This document shows positions 45,314 to 55,512 of a DNA stretch of 64,000 nt, piece by piece; position 1 is the stretch's first letter; every line of letters begins with the position of its first letter. Origin of the DNA: Stenotrophomonas rhizophila (GTDB lineage: Bacteria; Pseudomonadota; Gammaproteobacteria; Xanthomonadales; Xanthomonadaceae); the NCBI RefSeq assembly GCF_001704155.1, contig NZ_CP016294.1:2291501-2355500 (forward strand), in the 5' to 3' direction. The notes below the pieces were generated by a model that saw only the letters and a program-made list of their open reading frames with translations, was not told the DNA's origin and made no database searches. The position numbers and the translations under genes are program-made.

Positions 45314-48300
45314 ATGCCCCACCTTCGCCGTCTTTTTGGCCGTTGGCTTCGCCTGCGGCGGCTTGTTCGTTGGCGCTGGCGTGAGCGCCAGGCCTCGGCC
45401 CCGGCCATTGAAGCCACCGAGGGCCCGCTGCGGGCCGCGCTCTACAGCGTTGAACAGATGGAGGTCTACGGCCGCGCGCTTGCGCGCCAGCACCGCGTGC
45501 GGATGCGGCCCAGCCCGGAGCGCCTGCTGGAACGTCTGCAGGCCAACGAACGTGTCCTGCAGGATGCCAACACCCTGCTCAGCAGCGTGGTGCGCGAACA
45601 GCGCCCGGTCACCCCGGCGGGGGAATGGCTGCTCGACAACTATTACCTGGTCGAAGAACAGATCCAGACTGCGCGGCGCCACCTGCCGCGCGGCTACAGC
45701 CGGCAGTTGCCGTCGCTCGCCACCGGCCCTTCGGCCGGGTTGCCGCGGGTGTATGAACTGTCGATGCAGGCGATCGCACACGGTGATGGGCGGATAGACG
45801 GCGATACGCTGGGCCGCTTCATCGCTTCCTACCAGTCGCTAGCGCCGCTGAGCCTGGGCGAATTGTGGGCGGTTCCGATCATGCTGCGCCTGGCCCTGCT
45901 GGAGAACCTGCGGCGCATGGCCGCGCGGGTGATGCGCGACGGGGAAGACCGGCGGCTGGCCTCGCAATGGGCGGATGACCTCAATCGCGCGGCCTCCGAC
46001 ACCCCCACCGATGTGGTGCTGGTGGTGGCCGACATGGCGCGCTCCGAGCCGCCGTTGACCGGCGCGTTCATCGCCGAGCTGACCCGTTCGTTGCAGGGCC
46101 GCGGCGGCGCGTGGGCCATGCCCATCGCCTGGCTGGAACAGTGGGCAGCGGCATCCGGGCAGCGCATCGAGGAGCTGGTGGCCGCCGAGGGGCAGCAGCA
46201 GGCGTCCGACCAGGTGTCCATCAGCAACAGCATCGGCAGCCTGCGATTCCTGTCCACCATGGATTGGCGCACCTTTGTCGAAGACATGAGCGTGGTCGAG
46301 CAGCGGCTGCGCGAAGACCCGATGGCCGTGTATCCGCAGATGGACTTCGGTACCCGCGACGCCTACCGCCACGTGGTGGAGAAGATCGCCCGGGGCAGCC
46401 GCATCGCCGAAGAACGCGTTGCGACCATCGCGCTGGACCTGGCACGGGCCGCTACCCCGCCCGACGGGCCACGCACGCATGTGGGCTACTGGCTGGTCGG
46501 CGAAGGCCTGCATGCCACCGTTGACGCGGTGGCCGACGCCGCGCCACGCCACCGCAAGGCGCGGCGACTGGCGCACCGCGTGCCACTTGCGCTGTACCTG
46601 CTGCCGATCACCCTGCTCGCGGTGCTGGCCACCTGGGGCCTGCTGGCCACCGGCAGTGGCGAGGTTCCCACCTGGCTGGCTGCCCTGCTCGGGCTGCTGG
46701 TGTTCAGCGAGCTGGGTATCGTGCTGGTGAACTGGACCGCGACCGTGCTGGTTGCTCCCAAGCCGTTGCCCAAGCTGGATTTCAGCGAGGGCATTCCTGC
46801 GGCCTGCGCTACCGTGGTCGCGGTACCGTCGATGCTGTCCAGCACCGACGGCATCGACGTCCTGGTCGAAGCGCTGGAGGTCCGCTTCCTGGCCAACCGC
46901 GATCCCCAGCTGCGCTTCGTGCTGCTGACCGACTTCCTCGACGCCGCGGAAGCGCAGTTGCCGACCGACGACGCCCTGCTTGCGCACGCGGTGCTGCGCA
47001 TCGAGGGGTTGAACCAGCGTTACGCGTCCGAACGTGGCGATCGCTTCTACCTGCTGCATCGGCCCCGGCAATGGAACCCCAGTGAAGGGGTGTGGATGGG
47101 GCACGAGCGCAAGCGCGGCAAGCTGGCCGCGCTCAATGCCCTGCTCCGCCATGGCGATGGAAGCGCGTTCATGTGCATCGTCGGTGACGCGGAGGTCCTG
47201 CGCGGCGTCCGCTATGTCATCACCCTGGATTCGGATACGCAGCTGCCGCGCGATGCGGCGCGTGCGTTCGTCGCCACCCTGGCCCACCCGCTCAACCGGC
47301 CGCGCTTCGATCCAGCGCTGCAACGCGTGGTGGAGGGTTACGGCATCCTGCAGCCCAGCGTGGGCACCAGCCTGGGCCGGCGCCGCACCTCGCGGTTTGC
47401 GCGGATGTTCGGCAGCGAACCGGGCATCGATCCGTATACGCGCATGGTCTCGGACGTCTACCAGGACCTGTTCGACGAAGGCTCGTTCGTGGGCAAGGGC
47501 ATCTATGACGTAGACGCCTTCGAGCATGCACTGGAGGGCCGCCTGCCCGAGAACCGCATCCTCAGCCACGACCTGCTGGAAGGCTGCTATGCCCGTGCAG
47601 GCCTGGTCAGCGACGTGCGCCTGTACGAGGACTATCCCGAACGCTACGCCGCCGATGCCAAGCGCCGTGCGCGCTGGATCCGGGGCGACTGGCAGCTGTT
47701 GCCCTGGCTGATGCCGTGGACCCCGCGCCCGGGATCAGGCTGGGAACGCAACCGGCTCAGCCTGCTGTCGCGCGGCAAGTTGCTGGACAACCTGCGCCGT
47801 AGCCTGGTGCCCCCCGCCGCGCTGGTCCTGCTGGTGGCAGGTTGGCTGTACGCCGAAAACCCGGCCGCATGGACCGCGTGGGTACTGGCCCTGTGGTTCG
47901 CGCCGCCGCTGATCGGCATGCTGCGCGATGCCCTGAGCGTGCCGGACGACACGCCGCTGGAAGCGCATTACATCAAGGTCGGGCGCGGCACGCTGCAGTC
48001 GTTGCTGCGCGCTGCCACGCAGATTGCCTGCCTGCCCTACGAAGCACTGCTGGCTGGCGGCGCGGTGCTGCGCACGCTGTGGCGCATGGCCATCACACGC
48101 CGCCATCTGCTGCAGTGGAATCCCTCCAGCGAAGTCGAGCGCCGCCTGGGCGGCGACCGTGGCGCGGAATGGCGGGTGATGGCGCCCGGATCGTTGCTGG
48201 CGCTTGCGCTGGTGGCGGTAGTAGCCGTCCTGCGTCCGCAGGCGCTGCCACTCGCCCTGCCCTTCCTGTTGGCGTGGACTTTCGCGCCCGCGTTGATGGC

Positions 48301-51300
48301 GTGGCTGGGCCGGCCGCCGGCCGAGATCCTCGCCGAATTGTCCGGCACGCAGCGGGCGTTCCTTGGTCGGCTGGCACGGCGCACCTGGTCGTTCTTCCAG
48401 GCCTGGGTGCGCGAACAGGATCACTGGCTGCCGCCGGACAACATCCAGGAGCATCCGGCGCTGGTGGTCGCGCGCCGCACCTCGCCGACCAACATCGGCC
48501 TGTCCTTGCTGGCCAACCTGTCGGCGTGGGACTTCGGTTACCTGCAGCAGGCCGCGGTCGCTGAACGCACGGCGCTCACGTTCGGCACGCTGGACCAGCT
48601 GCCGCGTCATCGCGGCCACTTCCTGAACTGGTACGACACCGAAACCTTGGCGCCGCTGCCGCCGCGTTACGTCTCCACCGTGGACAGCGGCAACCTGGCC
48701 GGGCACCTGCTTACCCTGCGCCAGGGGCTGCTCGCACTGGTGGACGCGCCGGTACTGGCGCCACACACGTTCGATGGCCTGGCCGATACCCTCGGCGTGC
48801 TGGACGAGGAGCGGCAGCGCCTTCGCGCCGGTGACGCACCGCTGGCCGAAGCGCTCAACCACCTGCGCCAGCGCCTGGTGGCAACGCGGGCCGACCTGCC
48901 GCGCGGTGCTGCCGAAGCACTCGCCCGCCTGCAGGAGCTGGCCGGTTTGGCTGACACCGTGCTGGCGCAGTGGCCGGCACCGGTATCGCCGCAGGACGGT
49001 GACCTGCACTGGCCGGCACTGTTCGCTGCCGAATGCCATGCCGCCTGTGCGGCGCTCGCCGATATCCCGGTCGATGCCAGTGCGGATGCCGATGCGCCCG
49101 TACCCAGCCTGCGCCAGCTGGCCGCCCTGCCCGGCAAGGCCGGTGCGGACGCACGCGCACGCATCGAGCAGCTGCAGGACCTGGCCCACCGCGCCGGGCA
49201 GTTCTCGCTGATGGAATACGGGTTCCTGTTCTATCGCTCCCGCAAACTGCTCTCCATCGGCTACAACGTAGACGACCACCGCCTGGACAACAGCTTCTAC
49301 GACCTGCTGGCTTCCGAAGCACGGCTGTGCGCCTTCGTGGCCATCGCCCAGGGGGAGCTGACGCAGGAGAGCTGGTTCGCCCTTGGCCGCCTGCTTACCG
49401 AGGTCAACGGCACGCCGACGCTGCTGTCGTGGAGTGGCTCGATGTTCGAGTACCTCATGCCGCAGCTGGTGATGCCCAGCTACCCGGACACCCTGCTCGA
49501 CCAGACCGCGCGGCACGCGGTGGAAGCGCAGATCGTCTACGGCCGCAGCCTGAACCTGCCATGGGGCGTGTCCGAGTCCGGCTACAACGCCGTGGATGCG
49601 CGCCTGAACTACCAGTACCGCGCGTTCGGCGTGCCGGGGTTGGGGCTCAAGCGCGGCCTGGGCCAGGATCGGGTCATCGCGCCCTACGCAAGCATGATGG
49701 CGCTGATGGTGGCGCCGGAAGCAGCCTGCCAGAACCTGCAGGCGCTGGAAGGATTGGGCTTCGCCGGGCGCTTCGGCATGTACGAAGCGATCGACTACAC
49801 CCCCGCCCGGGTGCCGCCGGGGCACGACCACGTGCTGCTGCGTTCGTTCATGGCCCACCACCAGGGCATGGGCCTGCTGTCGCTGGATTACCTGTTGCGC
49901 GACCAGCCGATGCAGCGCCGCTTCGTGGCCGATGTCGAGTTCCAGGCCACGCTGCTGCTGCTGCAGGAGCGCATCCCGCGCATCGGCGTGTTCCATCCGC
50001 ATGAGGTCGAAGCGCTGGGCGAGCACGCCGACATGGCGCACCACGAGACTGCACTGCGCGTGCTGCGCAAACCTGGCGGACCGCGCCCCGAAGTGCAGCT
50101 GCTGTCCAACGGTCGCTACCACGGCATGCTCACCCATGCCGGCGGCGGCTACAGCCGCCACGGCGACCTGTCGCTCACGCGCTGGCGCGAGGACGGTACC
50201 ACCGATGCCTGGGGCACGTTCTGCTACCTGCGCGACGTGGACAGCGGCGACTTCTGGTCGGCCGCCTACCAGCCCACCTGCGTGCCGCTGGACAACTACG
50301 AGGCCATCTTTACCGACGCCAAGGCCGAATTCCGTGGCGCGCTGCATGGCTGCGAGAGCCACCTGCAGGTGGCCATCTCCGCCGAGGACGACATCGAACT
50401 CCGGCGCCTGCGCCTGACCAACCGCAGCCGTCGCACGCGCACCGTGGAAATCACCACCTATGCCGAAGTGGTGCTGGCACCGGCGGCTGCGGACGATGCG
50501 CACCCGGCCTTCAGCAACCTGTTCGTGCAGAGCGAGATCGTGGCCGCCAAGCAGGCCGTACTGTGCACGCGGCGGCCGCGCTCGCACGACGAAGTGCCAC
50601 CGTGGATGTTCCATCTGGTCGCCGTGCATGACGCCGACGTGGCGTCGATCTCCTACGAAACCGACCGGGCGCGCTTCCTCGGGCGCGGCAACACGCCGCG
50701 CACGCCGCAGGCATTGACCACCGACACCGACCTCTCCGGTTCGGACGGCTCGGTGCTCGACCCGATCGTGGCCATCCGTGTGCGCGTGGTGCTGGAGCCT
50801 GAGCAGACCGTGCAGCTGGACATGGTCTATGGCATCGGTGCCGACCGTCCCGGTTGCGAGGCCTTGCTGGACAAATACCGTGACCGCCGTCTGGCCGACC
50901 GCGTCTTCGACCTGGCCTGGACACACAGCCAGGTGGTACGCCGGCAGATCAATGCCACCCAGGCCGAGGCGCAGCTCTATGAGCGCCTGGCCAGCCACGT
51001 GCTGTATGCCAATCCACTGCTGCGCGCGGGCGCAAGCGTGCTCCAGCAGAACCAGCGCGGACAATCCGGGCTGTGGGGCCATGCCATCTCGGGCGACCTG
51101 CCCATCGTGCTGCTCAAGGTTACCGACGCAGAGAACGTGGAGCTGGTCCGGCAGCTGGTGCAGGCGCATGCCTATTGGCGCCAGAAGGGCCTCAACACCG
51201 ACCTGGTGATCTGGAACGACAGCAAGGCCGGCTACCGGCAGGAGCTGCAAGACCAGATCCTGGGCATGGTGGCCGCCAGTTCGGAGACAGGCCTGCTTGA

Positions 51301-54025
51301 TCGCCCCGGCGGCATTTTCGTGCGGCCGGTGCAGAACATGACCCACGAAGACCGCATCCTGTTGCAGGCCGTAGCGCGTGCGGTGATCAGTGACGAGGAT
51401 GGCACCCTGGTGGCGCAGGTGGGGCGCCAAGCCACCCCCGCGAAACGGATTCCGGCGTTGGTGCCGCAGGCGGTGCAGGAGGAACTGGCACTCTCGATGG
51501 AGCAGACGACAGGGTTGCCCATCATCGCCGAGCCGGGTCCAGAGCCCGGCCTGCCCCCGCCCCCGGCGCACGACGAAGACATGGACGACCCGTGGCCGTT
51601 CCTGCCCTACCGTGGCGCCGGCCAGTTCGACAACGGCACCGGCAGCTTCAGCGAGGACGGCCGCGAATACGTGGTGGTGCTGCGCGAAGGCGCGCCGACC
51701 CCGGCACCGTGGGCCAACGTGATCGCCAATGCCCGCCTGGGCACGGTGGTCAGCGAGAGCGCGCCGGGCTACACCTGGTTCGAGAACGCGCACGAATTCC
51801 GTTTGACGCCTTGGCTCAATGACCCGGTGTCCGACACCGGCGGCGAAGCCTTCTACGTGCGCGACGAGGATACCGGCCGCGTCTGGTCGCCGATGCCGCT
51901 GCCGCGCCGGGGCACCGGGGCGTACCGTACGCGTCACGGATTCGGCTACACGGTGTACGAACACTTCGAGGACGGCATCGTCAGCGAGCTGTGGGTGTTC
52001 GTCGACGTCGCCGCGCCGCTGAAGTACTCAGTGCTGCGGCTGCACAACCTCTCGGGCAGGCCGAGGCGGCTGTCGGCCATCGGTTATGTGGAATGGGTGA
52101 TGGGTGACCTGCGCGCGAAGTCGCGCATGCACGTGGTCACCGAACGCGACCCGCAGACCGGCGCGCTGCTGGCGCGCAACACCTACAGCACCGATTTCGG
52201 CGGCCGCATGGCCTTCTTCGATACCGATGCGGAGGGCTGCGGCTGGACCTGCGACCGCCTGGAGTTCATCGGCCGCAACGGTGGCCTGCATGCACCGGCG
52301 GCGCTGCGTCGCGAGCGCCTGGGTGGGCGTTCCGGCGCCGGGCTGGACCCCTGCGCGGCGCTGCAGGTGCCGCTGGAACTGGCGCCGGGCGAGCGCAGTG
52401 AAACCACGTTCCGCCTGGGCGCCGGCCGCGACCGCGACGAAACGCTCGCGCTGGTGCGTGGCCGCCAGGGCGCCCACGAGGCCAACGATGCGCTGGACGC
52501 CGTACGCATCCACTGGCGCCACGTGCTGGCCAGCGTGCAGGTGCGCACCCCGGACCCGGCGCTGGACGCGCTGGCCAATGGCTGGCTGGTCTACCAGACC
52601 CTGGGCAGCCGCTATCTGGCGCGCAGTGGCTACTACCAGTCCGGCGGCGCGTTTGGTTTCCGTGACCAGCTGCAGGATGTGCTCGCACTCATCCACGCCC
52701 GGCCGGATCTGGCCCGCGAACACCTGTTGCTGTGCGCTGCCCACCAGTTCGCCGAAGGCGATGTGATGCACTGGTGGCACCCGCCGCAGGGGCGTGGCGT
52801 GCGCACCCGGTGCTCGGACGACTATCTCTGGCTACCCCAGGGCGCATGCCGCTATCTGGAGGTCACCGGCGACGCCACCGTGCTGGACGAAATGGTCGGC
52901 TTCATCGAAGGCCGCGCAGTCACACTGGAAGAGGAAAGCTACTACGACATGCCGACCCCTTCGGCACTGCGTGGCACGATGTATGCGCATTGCGTGCTCG
53001 CGCTCGAGCGCGGTTGCCGGTTGCTCGGCGAACGCGGTATTCCCTTGATGGGCAGCGGCGACTGGAACGACGGCATGAACCGGGTCGGCGACCAGCAGCG
53101 CGGCGAGAGCGTGTGGCTGGGCTTCTTCCTGCATGACACGCTGCGCCGCTTCATCGCCCTGGCCAATGCGCGTGGCGATGAACATCGTGCGCACTGGTGC
53201 CAGGAGCAGGCCGACACCCTGCGCCAGAACCTCGAACAGCATGCCTGGGACGGGGAATGGTATCGCCGCGCCTGGTTCGACAACGGCACGCCGTTGGGCT
53301 CGAAACAGAGCGAGGAATGCCGTATCGATTCGATCTCCCAAAGCTGGTCGGTGCTCTCCGGCGTTGCCGCGCCCGAGCGTGCCCAGCAGGCGCTGGATTC
53401 GCTGTATACGCACCTGGTGCGAAAGGACGCCCAGCTGATCCAGCTGCTGGACCCGCCCTTCGACAAGACGTCGGAAGACCCGGGCTACATTCGGGGTTAC
53501 GTACCCGGCGTGCGCGAGAACGGTGGCCAGTACACCCACGCAGCCGTGTGGGCAGCGATGGCCTTTGCACACCAGGGCGATGCGGCCCGAGCCTGGGAGT
53601 TGGCTGGCATGATCAACCCCTTGAACCACGCACTGGACCCGGAAGCGGTCCAGACCTACCGCGTTGAACCCTATGTGTTGGCGGCCGATGTGTACGCGGT
53701 ATCGCCGCACGTGGGCCGAGGCGGATGGACCTGGTACACCGGTTCGGCCGGTTGGATGTATCGCCTGCTGGTCGAATCCCTGCTCGGCATCCGCCGCCAG
53801 GGCGACCGGCTGTCGCTTGCACCGTGCCTTCCTGACCACTGGCCGTCGTTCGAACTGAGCTACCGGTTCGGCCGCAGCCGCTACGAGTTCGTGGTGACCC
53901 GAACTGCGCGGGGGCAGCCCACCCTGCATGTGGATGACGTGCTGCAGCCGGACCTGACCGTCCAGCTCCGCGACGATGGTCACCACTACCGTGTGGCGCT
54001 TGAAATGGAGGCGCCGCCGGGATGA
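45314..54025 (+). CDS. ndvB: Cyclic beta-1,2-glucan synthase (NdvB/Cgs-like)
   Basis: At 2903 residues this is the full length of the NdvB/Cgs family. The N-terminal part is followed by a membrane cluster (LPITLLAVLATWGLLA, LLVFSELGIVLVNW) and a GT84 transferase with VITLDSDTQLPRDAARAF at about residues 637-650 and RARWIRGDWQLLP. More membrane spans follow, then a glucoamylase-like domain. The C-terminal third holds GH94 phosphorylase domains (GSGDWNDGMNRVGDQQ, NGGQYTHAAVWAAMAF). The enzyme primes itself, extends beta-1,2 chains with UDP-glucose, trims them with GH94 and cyclises them into the periplasm. Such glucans serve osmoadaptation and virulence or biofilm traits. The start has no strong ribosome site. 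A small ORF overlaps its stop as ATGA. Confidence 0.96.
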   Translation: MPHLRRLFGRWLRLRRLVRWRWRERQASAPAIEATEGPLRAALYSVEQMEVYGRALARQHRVRMRPSPERLLERLQANERVLQDANTLLSSVVREQRPVTPAGEWLLDNYYLVEEQIQTARRHLPRGYSRQLPSLATGPSAGLPRVYELSMQAIAHGDGRIDGDTLGRFIASYQSLAPLSLGELWAVPIMLRLALLENLRRMAARVMRDGEDRRLASQWADDLNRAASDTPTDVVLVVADMARSEPPLTGAFIAELTRSLQGRGGAWAMPIAWLEQWAAASGQRIEELVAAEGQQQASDQVSISNSIGSLRFLSTMDWRTFVEDMSVVEQRLREDPMAVYPQMDFGTRDAYRHVVEKIARGSRIAEERVATIALDLARAATPPDGPRTHVGYWLVGEGLHATVDAVADAAPRHRKARRLAHRVPLALYLLPITLLAVLATWGLLATGSGEVPTWLAALLGLLVFSELGIVLVNWTATVLVAPKPLPKLDFSEGIPAACATVVAVPSMLSSTDGIDVLVEALEVRFLANRDPQLRFVLLTDFLDAAEAQLPTDDALLAHAVLRIEGLNQRYASERGDRFYLLHRPRQWNPSEGVWMGHERKRGKLAALNALLRHGDGSAFMCIVGDAEVLRGVRYVITLDSDTQLPRDAARAFVATLAHPLNRPRFDPALQRVVEGYGILQPSVGTSLGRRRTSRFARMFGSEPGIDPYTRMVSDVYQDLFDEGSFVGKGIYDVDAFEHALEGRLPENRILSHDLLEGCYARAGLVSDVRLYEDYPERYAADAKRRARWIRGDWQLLPWLMPWTPRPGSGWERNRLSLLSRGKLLDNLRRSLVPPAALVLLVAGWLYAENPAAWTAWVLALWFAPPLIGMLRDALSVPDDTPLEAHYIKVGRGTLQSLLRAATQIACLPYEALLAGGAVLRTLWRMAITRRHLLQWNPSSEVERRLGGDRGAEWRVMAPGSLLALALVAVVAVLRPQALPLALPFLLAWTFAPALMAWLGRPPAEILAELSGTQRAFLGRLARRTWSFFQAWVREQDHWLPPDNIQEHPALVVARRTSPTNIGLSLLANLSAWDFGYLQQAAVAERTALTFGTLDQLPRHRGHFLNWYDTETLAPLPPRYVSTVDSGNLAGHLLTLRQGLLALVDAPVLAPHTFDGLADTLGVLDEERQRLRAGDAPLAEALNHLRQRLVATRADLPRGAAEALARLQELAGLADTVLAQWPAPVSPQDGDLHWPALFAAECHAACAALADIPVDASADADAPVPSLRQLAALPGKAGADARARIEQLQDLAHRAGQFSLMEYGFLFYRSRKLLSIGYNVDDHRLDNSFYDLLASEARLCAFVAIAQGELTQESWFALGRLLTEVNGTPTLLSWSGSMFEYLMPQLVMPSYPDTLLDQTARHAVEAQIVYGRSLNLPWGVSESGYNAVDARLNYQYRAFGVPGLGLKRGLGQDRVIAPYASMMALMVAPEAACQNLQALEGLGFAGRFGMYEAIDYTPARVPPGHDHVLLRSFMAHHQGMGLLSLDYLLRDQPMQRRFVADVEFQATLLLLQERIPRIGVFHPHEVEALGEHADMAHHETALRVLRKPGGPRPEVQLLSNGRYHGMLTHAGGGYSRHGDLSLTRWREDGTTDAWGTFCYLRDVDSGDFWSAAYQPTCVPLDNYEAIFTDAKAEFRGALHGCESHLQVAISAEDDIELRRLRLTNRSRRTRTVEITTYAEVVLAPAAADDAHPAFSNLFVQSEIVAAKQAVLCTRRPRSHDEVPPWMFHLVAVHDADVASISYETDRARFLGRGNTPRTPQALTTDTDLSGSDGSVLDPIVAIRVRVVLEPEQTVQLDMVYGIGADRPGCEALLDKYRDRRLADRVFDLAWTHSQVVRRQINATQAEAQLYERLASHVLYANPLLRAGASVLQQNQRGQSGLWGHAISGDLPIVLLKVTDAENVELVRQLVQAHAYWRQKGLNTDLVIWNDSKAGYRQELQDQILGMVAASSETGLLDRPGGIFVRPVQNMTHEDRILLQAVARAVISDEDGTLVAQVGRQATPAKRIPALVPQAVQEELALSMEQTTGLPIIAEPGPEPGLPPPPAHDEDMDDPWPFLPYRGAGQFDNGTGSFSEDGREYVVVLREGAPTPAPWANVIANARLGTVVSESAPGYTWFENAHEFRLTPWLNDPVSDTGGEAFYVRDEDTGRVWSPMPLPRRGTGAYRTRHGFGYTVYEHFEDGIVSELWVFVDVAAPLKYSVLRLHNLSGRPRRLSAIGYVEWVMGDLRAKSRMHVVTERDPQTGALLARNTYSTDFGGRMAFFDTDAEGCGWTCDRLEFIGRNGGLHAPAALRRERLGGRSGAGLDPCAALQVPLELAPGERSETTFRLGAGRDRDETLALVRGRQGAHEANDALDAVRIHWRHVLASVQVRTPDPALDALANGWLVYQTLGSRYLARSGYYQSGGAFGFRDQLQDVLALIHARPDLAREHLLLCAAHQFAEGDVMHWWHPPQGRGVRTRCSDDYLWLPQGACRYLEVTGDATVLDEMVGFIEGRAVTLEEESYYDMPTPSALRGTMYAHCVLALERGCRLLGERGIPLMGSGDWNDGMNRVGDQQRGESVWLGFFLHDTLRRFIALANARGDEHRAHWCQEQADTLRQNLEQHAWDGEWYRRAWFDNGTPLGSKQSEECRIDSISQSWSVLSGVAAPERAQQALDSLYTHLVRKDAQLIQLLDPPFDKTSEDPGYIRGYVPGVRENGGQYTHAAVWAAMAFAHQGDAARAWELAGMINPLNHALDPEAVQTYRVEPYVLAADVYAVSPHVGRGGWTWYTGSAGWMYRLLVESLLGIRRQGDRLSLAPCLPDHWPSFELSYRFGRSRYEFVVTRTARGQPTLHVDDVLQPDLTVQLRDDGHHYRVALEMEAPPG

Positions 54026-54273
54026 GCCTGCGACCCGAGATCCAGGAACGGCTGGATGCGCTGGATGAGATGCTGGCGCAATGGTTGGCGCACACGCGCC
54101 ATCCGGCGCAGTTCTGGCCGCAGTTTGAACAGCTTGCAGCGGAGATTCTCGACCAATGTGCGGACACGGAAAGGAGCGAGATGTGCGCGCGCATTAAAGC
54201 CATGCTCAAGGGCCACGCGCTGGAGCTTCCGCCGTGGCATGAACGGGGCGACAGCCCGCCGCCCGAACAGTGA
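54022..54273 (+). CDS. Small soluble protein coupled to the glucan synthase
   Basis: The 83-residue protein starts at ATG 54022 inside the synthase stop (ATGA). It is mostly helical and charged (IQERLDALDEMLAQWLAH, FEQLAAEILDQCADTERSEM) with a Pro-rich tail. It lacks a signal peptide or membrane span. I know no family for it. Direct coupling to ndvB suggests a small partner or modulator of glucan synthesis, which is inference. Confidence 0.7.
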   Translation: MSLRPEIQERLDALDEMLAQWLAHTRHPAQFWPQFEQLAAEILDQCADTERSEMCARIKAMLKGHALELPPWHERGDSPPPEQ

Positions 54274-54375
54274 CGCGCAGCGGGCTGTGTAGAACACTTC
54301 ACAGGCCTGCGCGCGGAGCTCACGGGAAGGGGCATAGGTTCGGTGCTTCACTCAGCACCCACCCGGAGCACCCTA

Positions 54376-54873
54376 ATGGCGATCAAGACCGCAGAAGACC
54401 TGTTCATCCACGAGCTGTCGGACATCTGCAGCGCCGAAAAGCAGCTCACCAAGGCATTGCCGCGCTTGGCCCGTGCAGCGACGAATCCGGACCTGGCGGC
54501 CGCGTTCGAAACCCACCTGGAGGAAACCCAGGGCCAGATCGAGCGCATCGACAAGGTGGTGGAACTGCTCGGCATCCGGCTCAAGCGCATCAAGTGCGCT
54601 GCCATGGAAGGGCTGGTGGAGGAAGGCAAGGAGGCCATCGACAGCATCGAGGAAGGCCCCGTGCGCGATGCCGCCCTGATCGGCGGCGCCCAGAAGGTTG
54701 AGCACTACGAGATCGCGTCCTATGGCACGATCGCCGCGCTCGCCAAGCAGCTTGGGTATAAGGACGCGCTGCCGCTGCTGCTGGAAACCCTTGCGGAAGA
54801 AAAGGCAACCGACGAGAAGCTGACGATGATCGCCAAGTCCGGGGGCAACGCCAAGGCCGCGCAGGCGGCCTGA
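54376..54873 (+). CDS. DUF892 / YciF-type ferritin-like protein
   Basis: The 165-residue protein matches the YciE/YciF (DUF892) family: DLFIHELSDICSAEKQLTKALPRLA, HLEETQGQIERIDKV and HYEIASYGTIAALAKQLG, with Glu and His residues of a ferritin-like diiron four-helix bundle. These proteins appear under stress and osmotic shock in other bacteria. The ATG at 54376 has CGGAG upstream. It follows the glucan synthase and its small partner by 102 bases, so an osmotic-stress link is possible. A strong hairpin follows its stop. Confidence 0.92.
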   Translation: MAIKTAEDLFIHELSDICSAEKQLTKALPRLARAATNPDLAAAFETHLEETQGQIERIDKVVELLGIRLKRIKCAAMEGLVEEGKEAIDSIEEGPVRDAALIGGAQKVEHYEIASYGTIAALAKQLGYKDALPLLLETLAEEKATDEKLTMIAKSGGNAKAAQAA

Positions 54874-54892
54874 AGCGGAAGTGCATCACCAG

Positions 54893-54915
54893 GGAGCGGC
54901 CTGACTGGCCGCTCC
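54893..54915 (+). terminator. Stem-loop after the DUF892 gene
   Basis: GGAGCGGCC and GGCCGCTCC make a perfect 9-base-pair stem with a 5-base loop, 20 bases after the stop and before the convergent membrane-protein gene at 54931. No T run follows on either strand, so it is an efficient pause or rho-dependent site at best. Confidence 0.6.
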
Positions 54916-54930
54916 GCAATGCTGTTCACT

Positions 54931-55500
54931 TCATTGACTGCGGGCGCGGCGCAAAACCCACATTCCCGCTGGCCACAGCAGCAGGTGTGCAGCGGCGGAG
55001 ATGGCAACTGCCAGCAGCCCGAACAGCGTGGGCAGAATGGAACCGAAGACGAAGGTCATACCCAGCACGAAGCCGAACAGGTACTCGGCCCGATAAGTGG
55101 GAAACACCAGTCCAGAGAGCAACACGCCCAGGAACACCGCTCCCGCGGCCGACTCGCTGCCGGCGACGAAAGCCACCGACAGCGCGGAACCTGCAGCCAG
55201 CGCGCCAAGCAAGCCTGCCAGCGCCTTCCGTGCCGCCGAAGGTGCCGCCGACGCCCTGCGCGCGACGACGCTGCCGGCGAGCCAGCCCAGTACAGGCAAC
55301 ACCAGCAGGCCCCATGCACTGGAAATCGTCGGCAGGTCAGCTCGGTTAAGTAAATGGTGGCTGCGGATGCCGTCGTGAGTGTATTCCCAACCAAGGTGCG
55401 CGGCGGCCGCGATGACAGCCAAGCCGAGAGCGGCGACGGGAAGCAAGCGGTATGTGTGGTTTGCCAATGTTTTTCCTTGCCCTTGGATAATTGGCGTCAA
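54931..55500 (-). CDS. Multi-span inner-membrane protein of unknown function
   Basis: The 189-residue protein has five or six hydrophobic spans (LPVAALGLAVIAAAAHLGW, SSAWGLLVLPVLGWLAGSVV, LGVLLSGLVFPTYRAEY and others) with charged short loops. No family is recognised and no motif suggests transport of a specific compound. It is convergent with the DUF892 gene and 12 bases downstream of the next leftward gene. Confidence 0.65.
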   Translation of the reverse strand: MTPIIQGQGKTLANHTYRLLPVAALGLAVIAAAAHLGWEYTHDGIRSHHLLNRADLPTISSAWGLLVLPVLGWLAGSVVARRASAAPSAARKALAGLLGALAAGSALSVAFVAGSESAAGAVFLGVLLSGLVFPTYRAEYLFGFVLGMTFVFGSILPTLFGLLAVAISAAAHLLLWPAGMWVLRRARSQ

Positions 55501-55512
55501 CGACTGCCTGAC

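Noticed and set aside
47735..51964. Very long leftward open frame opposite the glucan synthase
   Set aside because: Composition is that of an antisense shadow in high-GC DNA, and the plus strand carries unmistakable GT84 and GH94 motifs.
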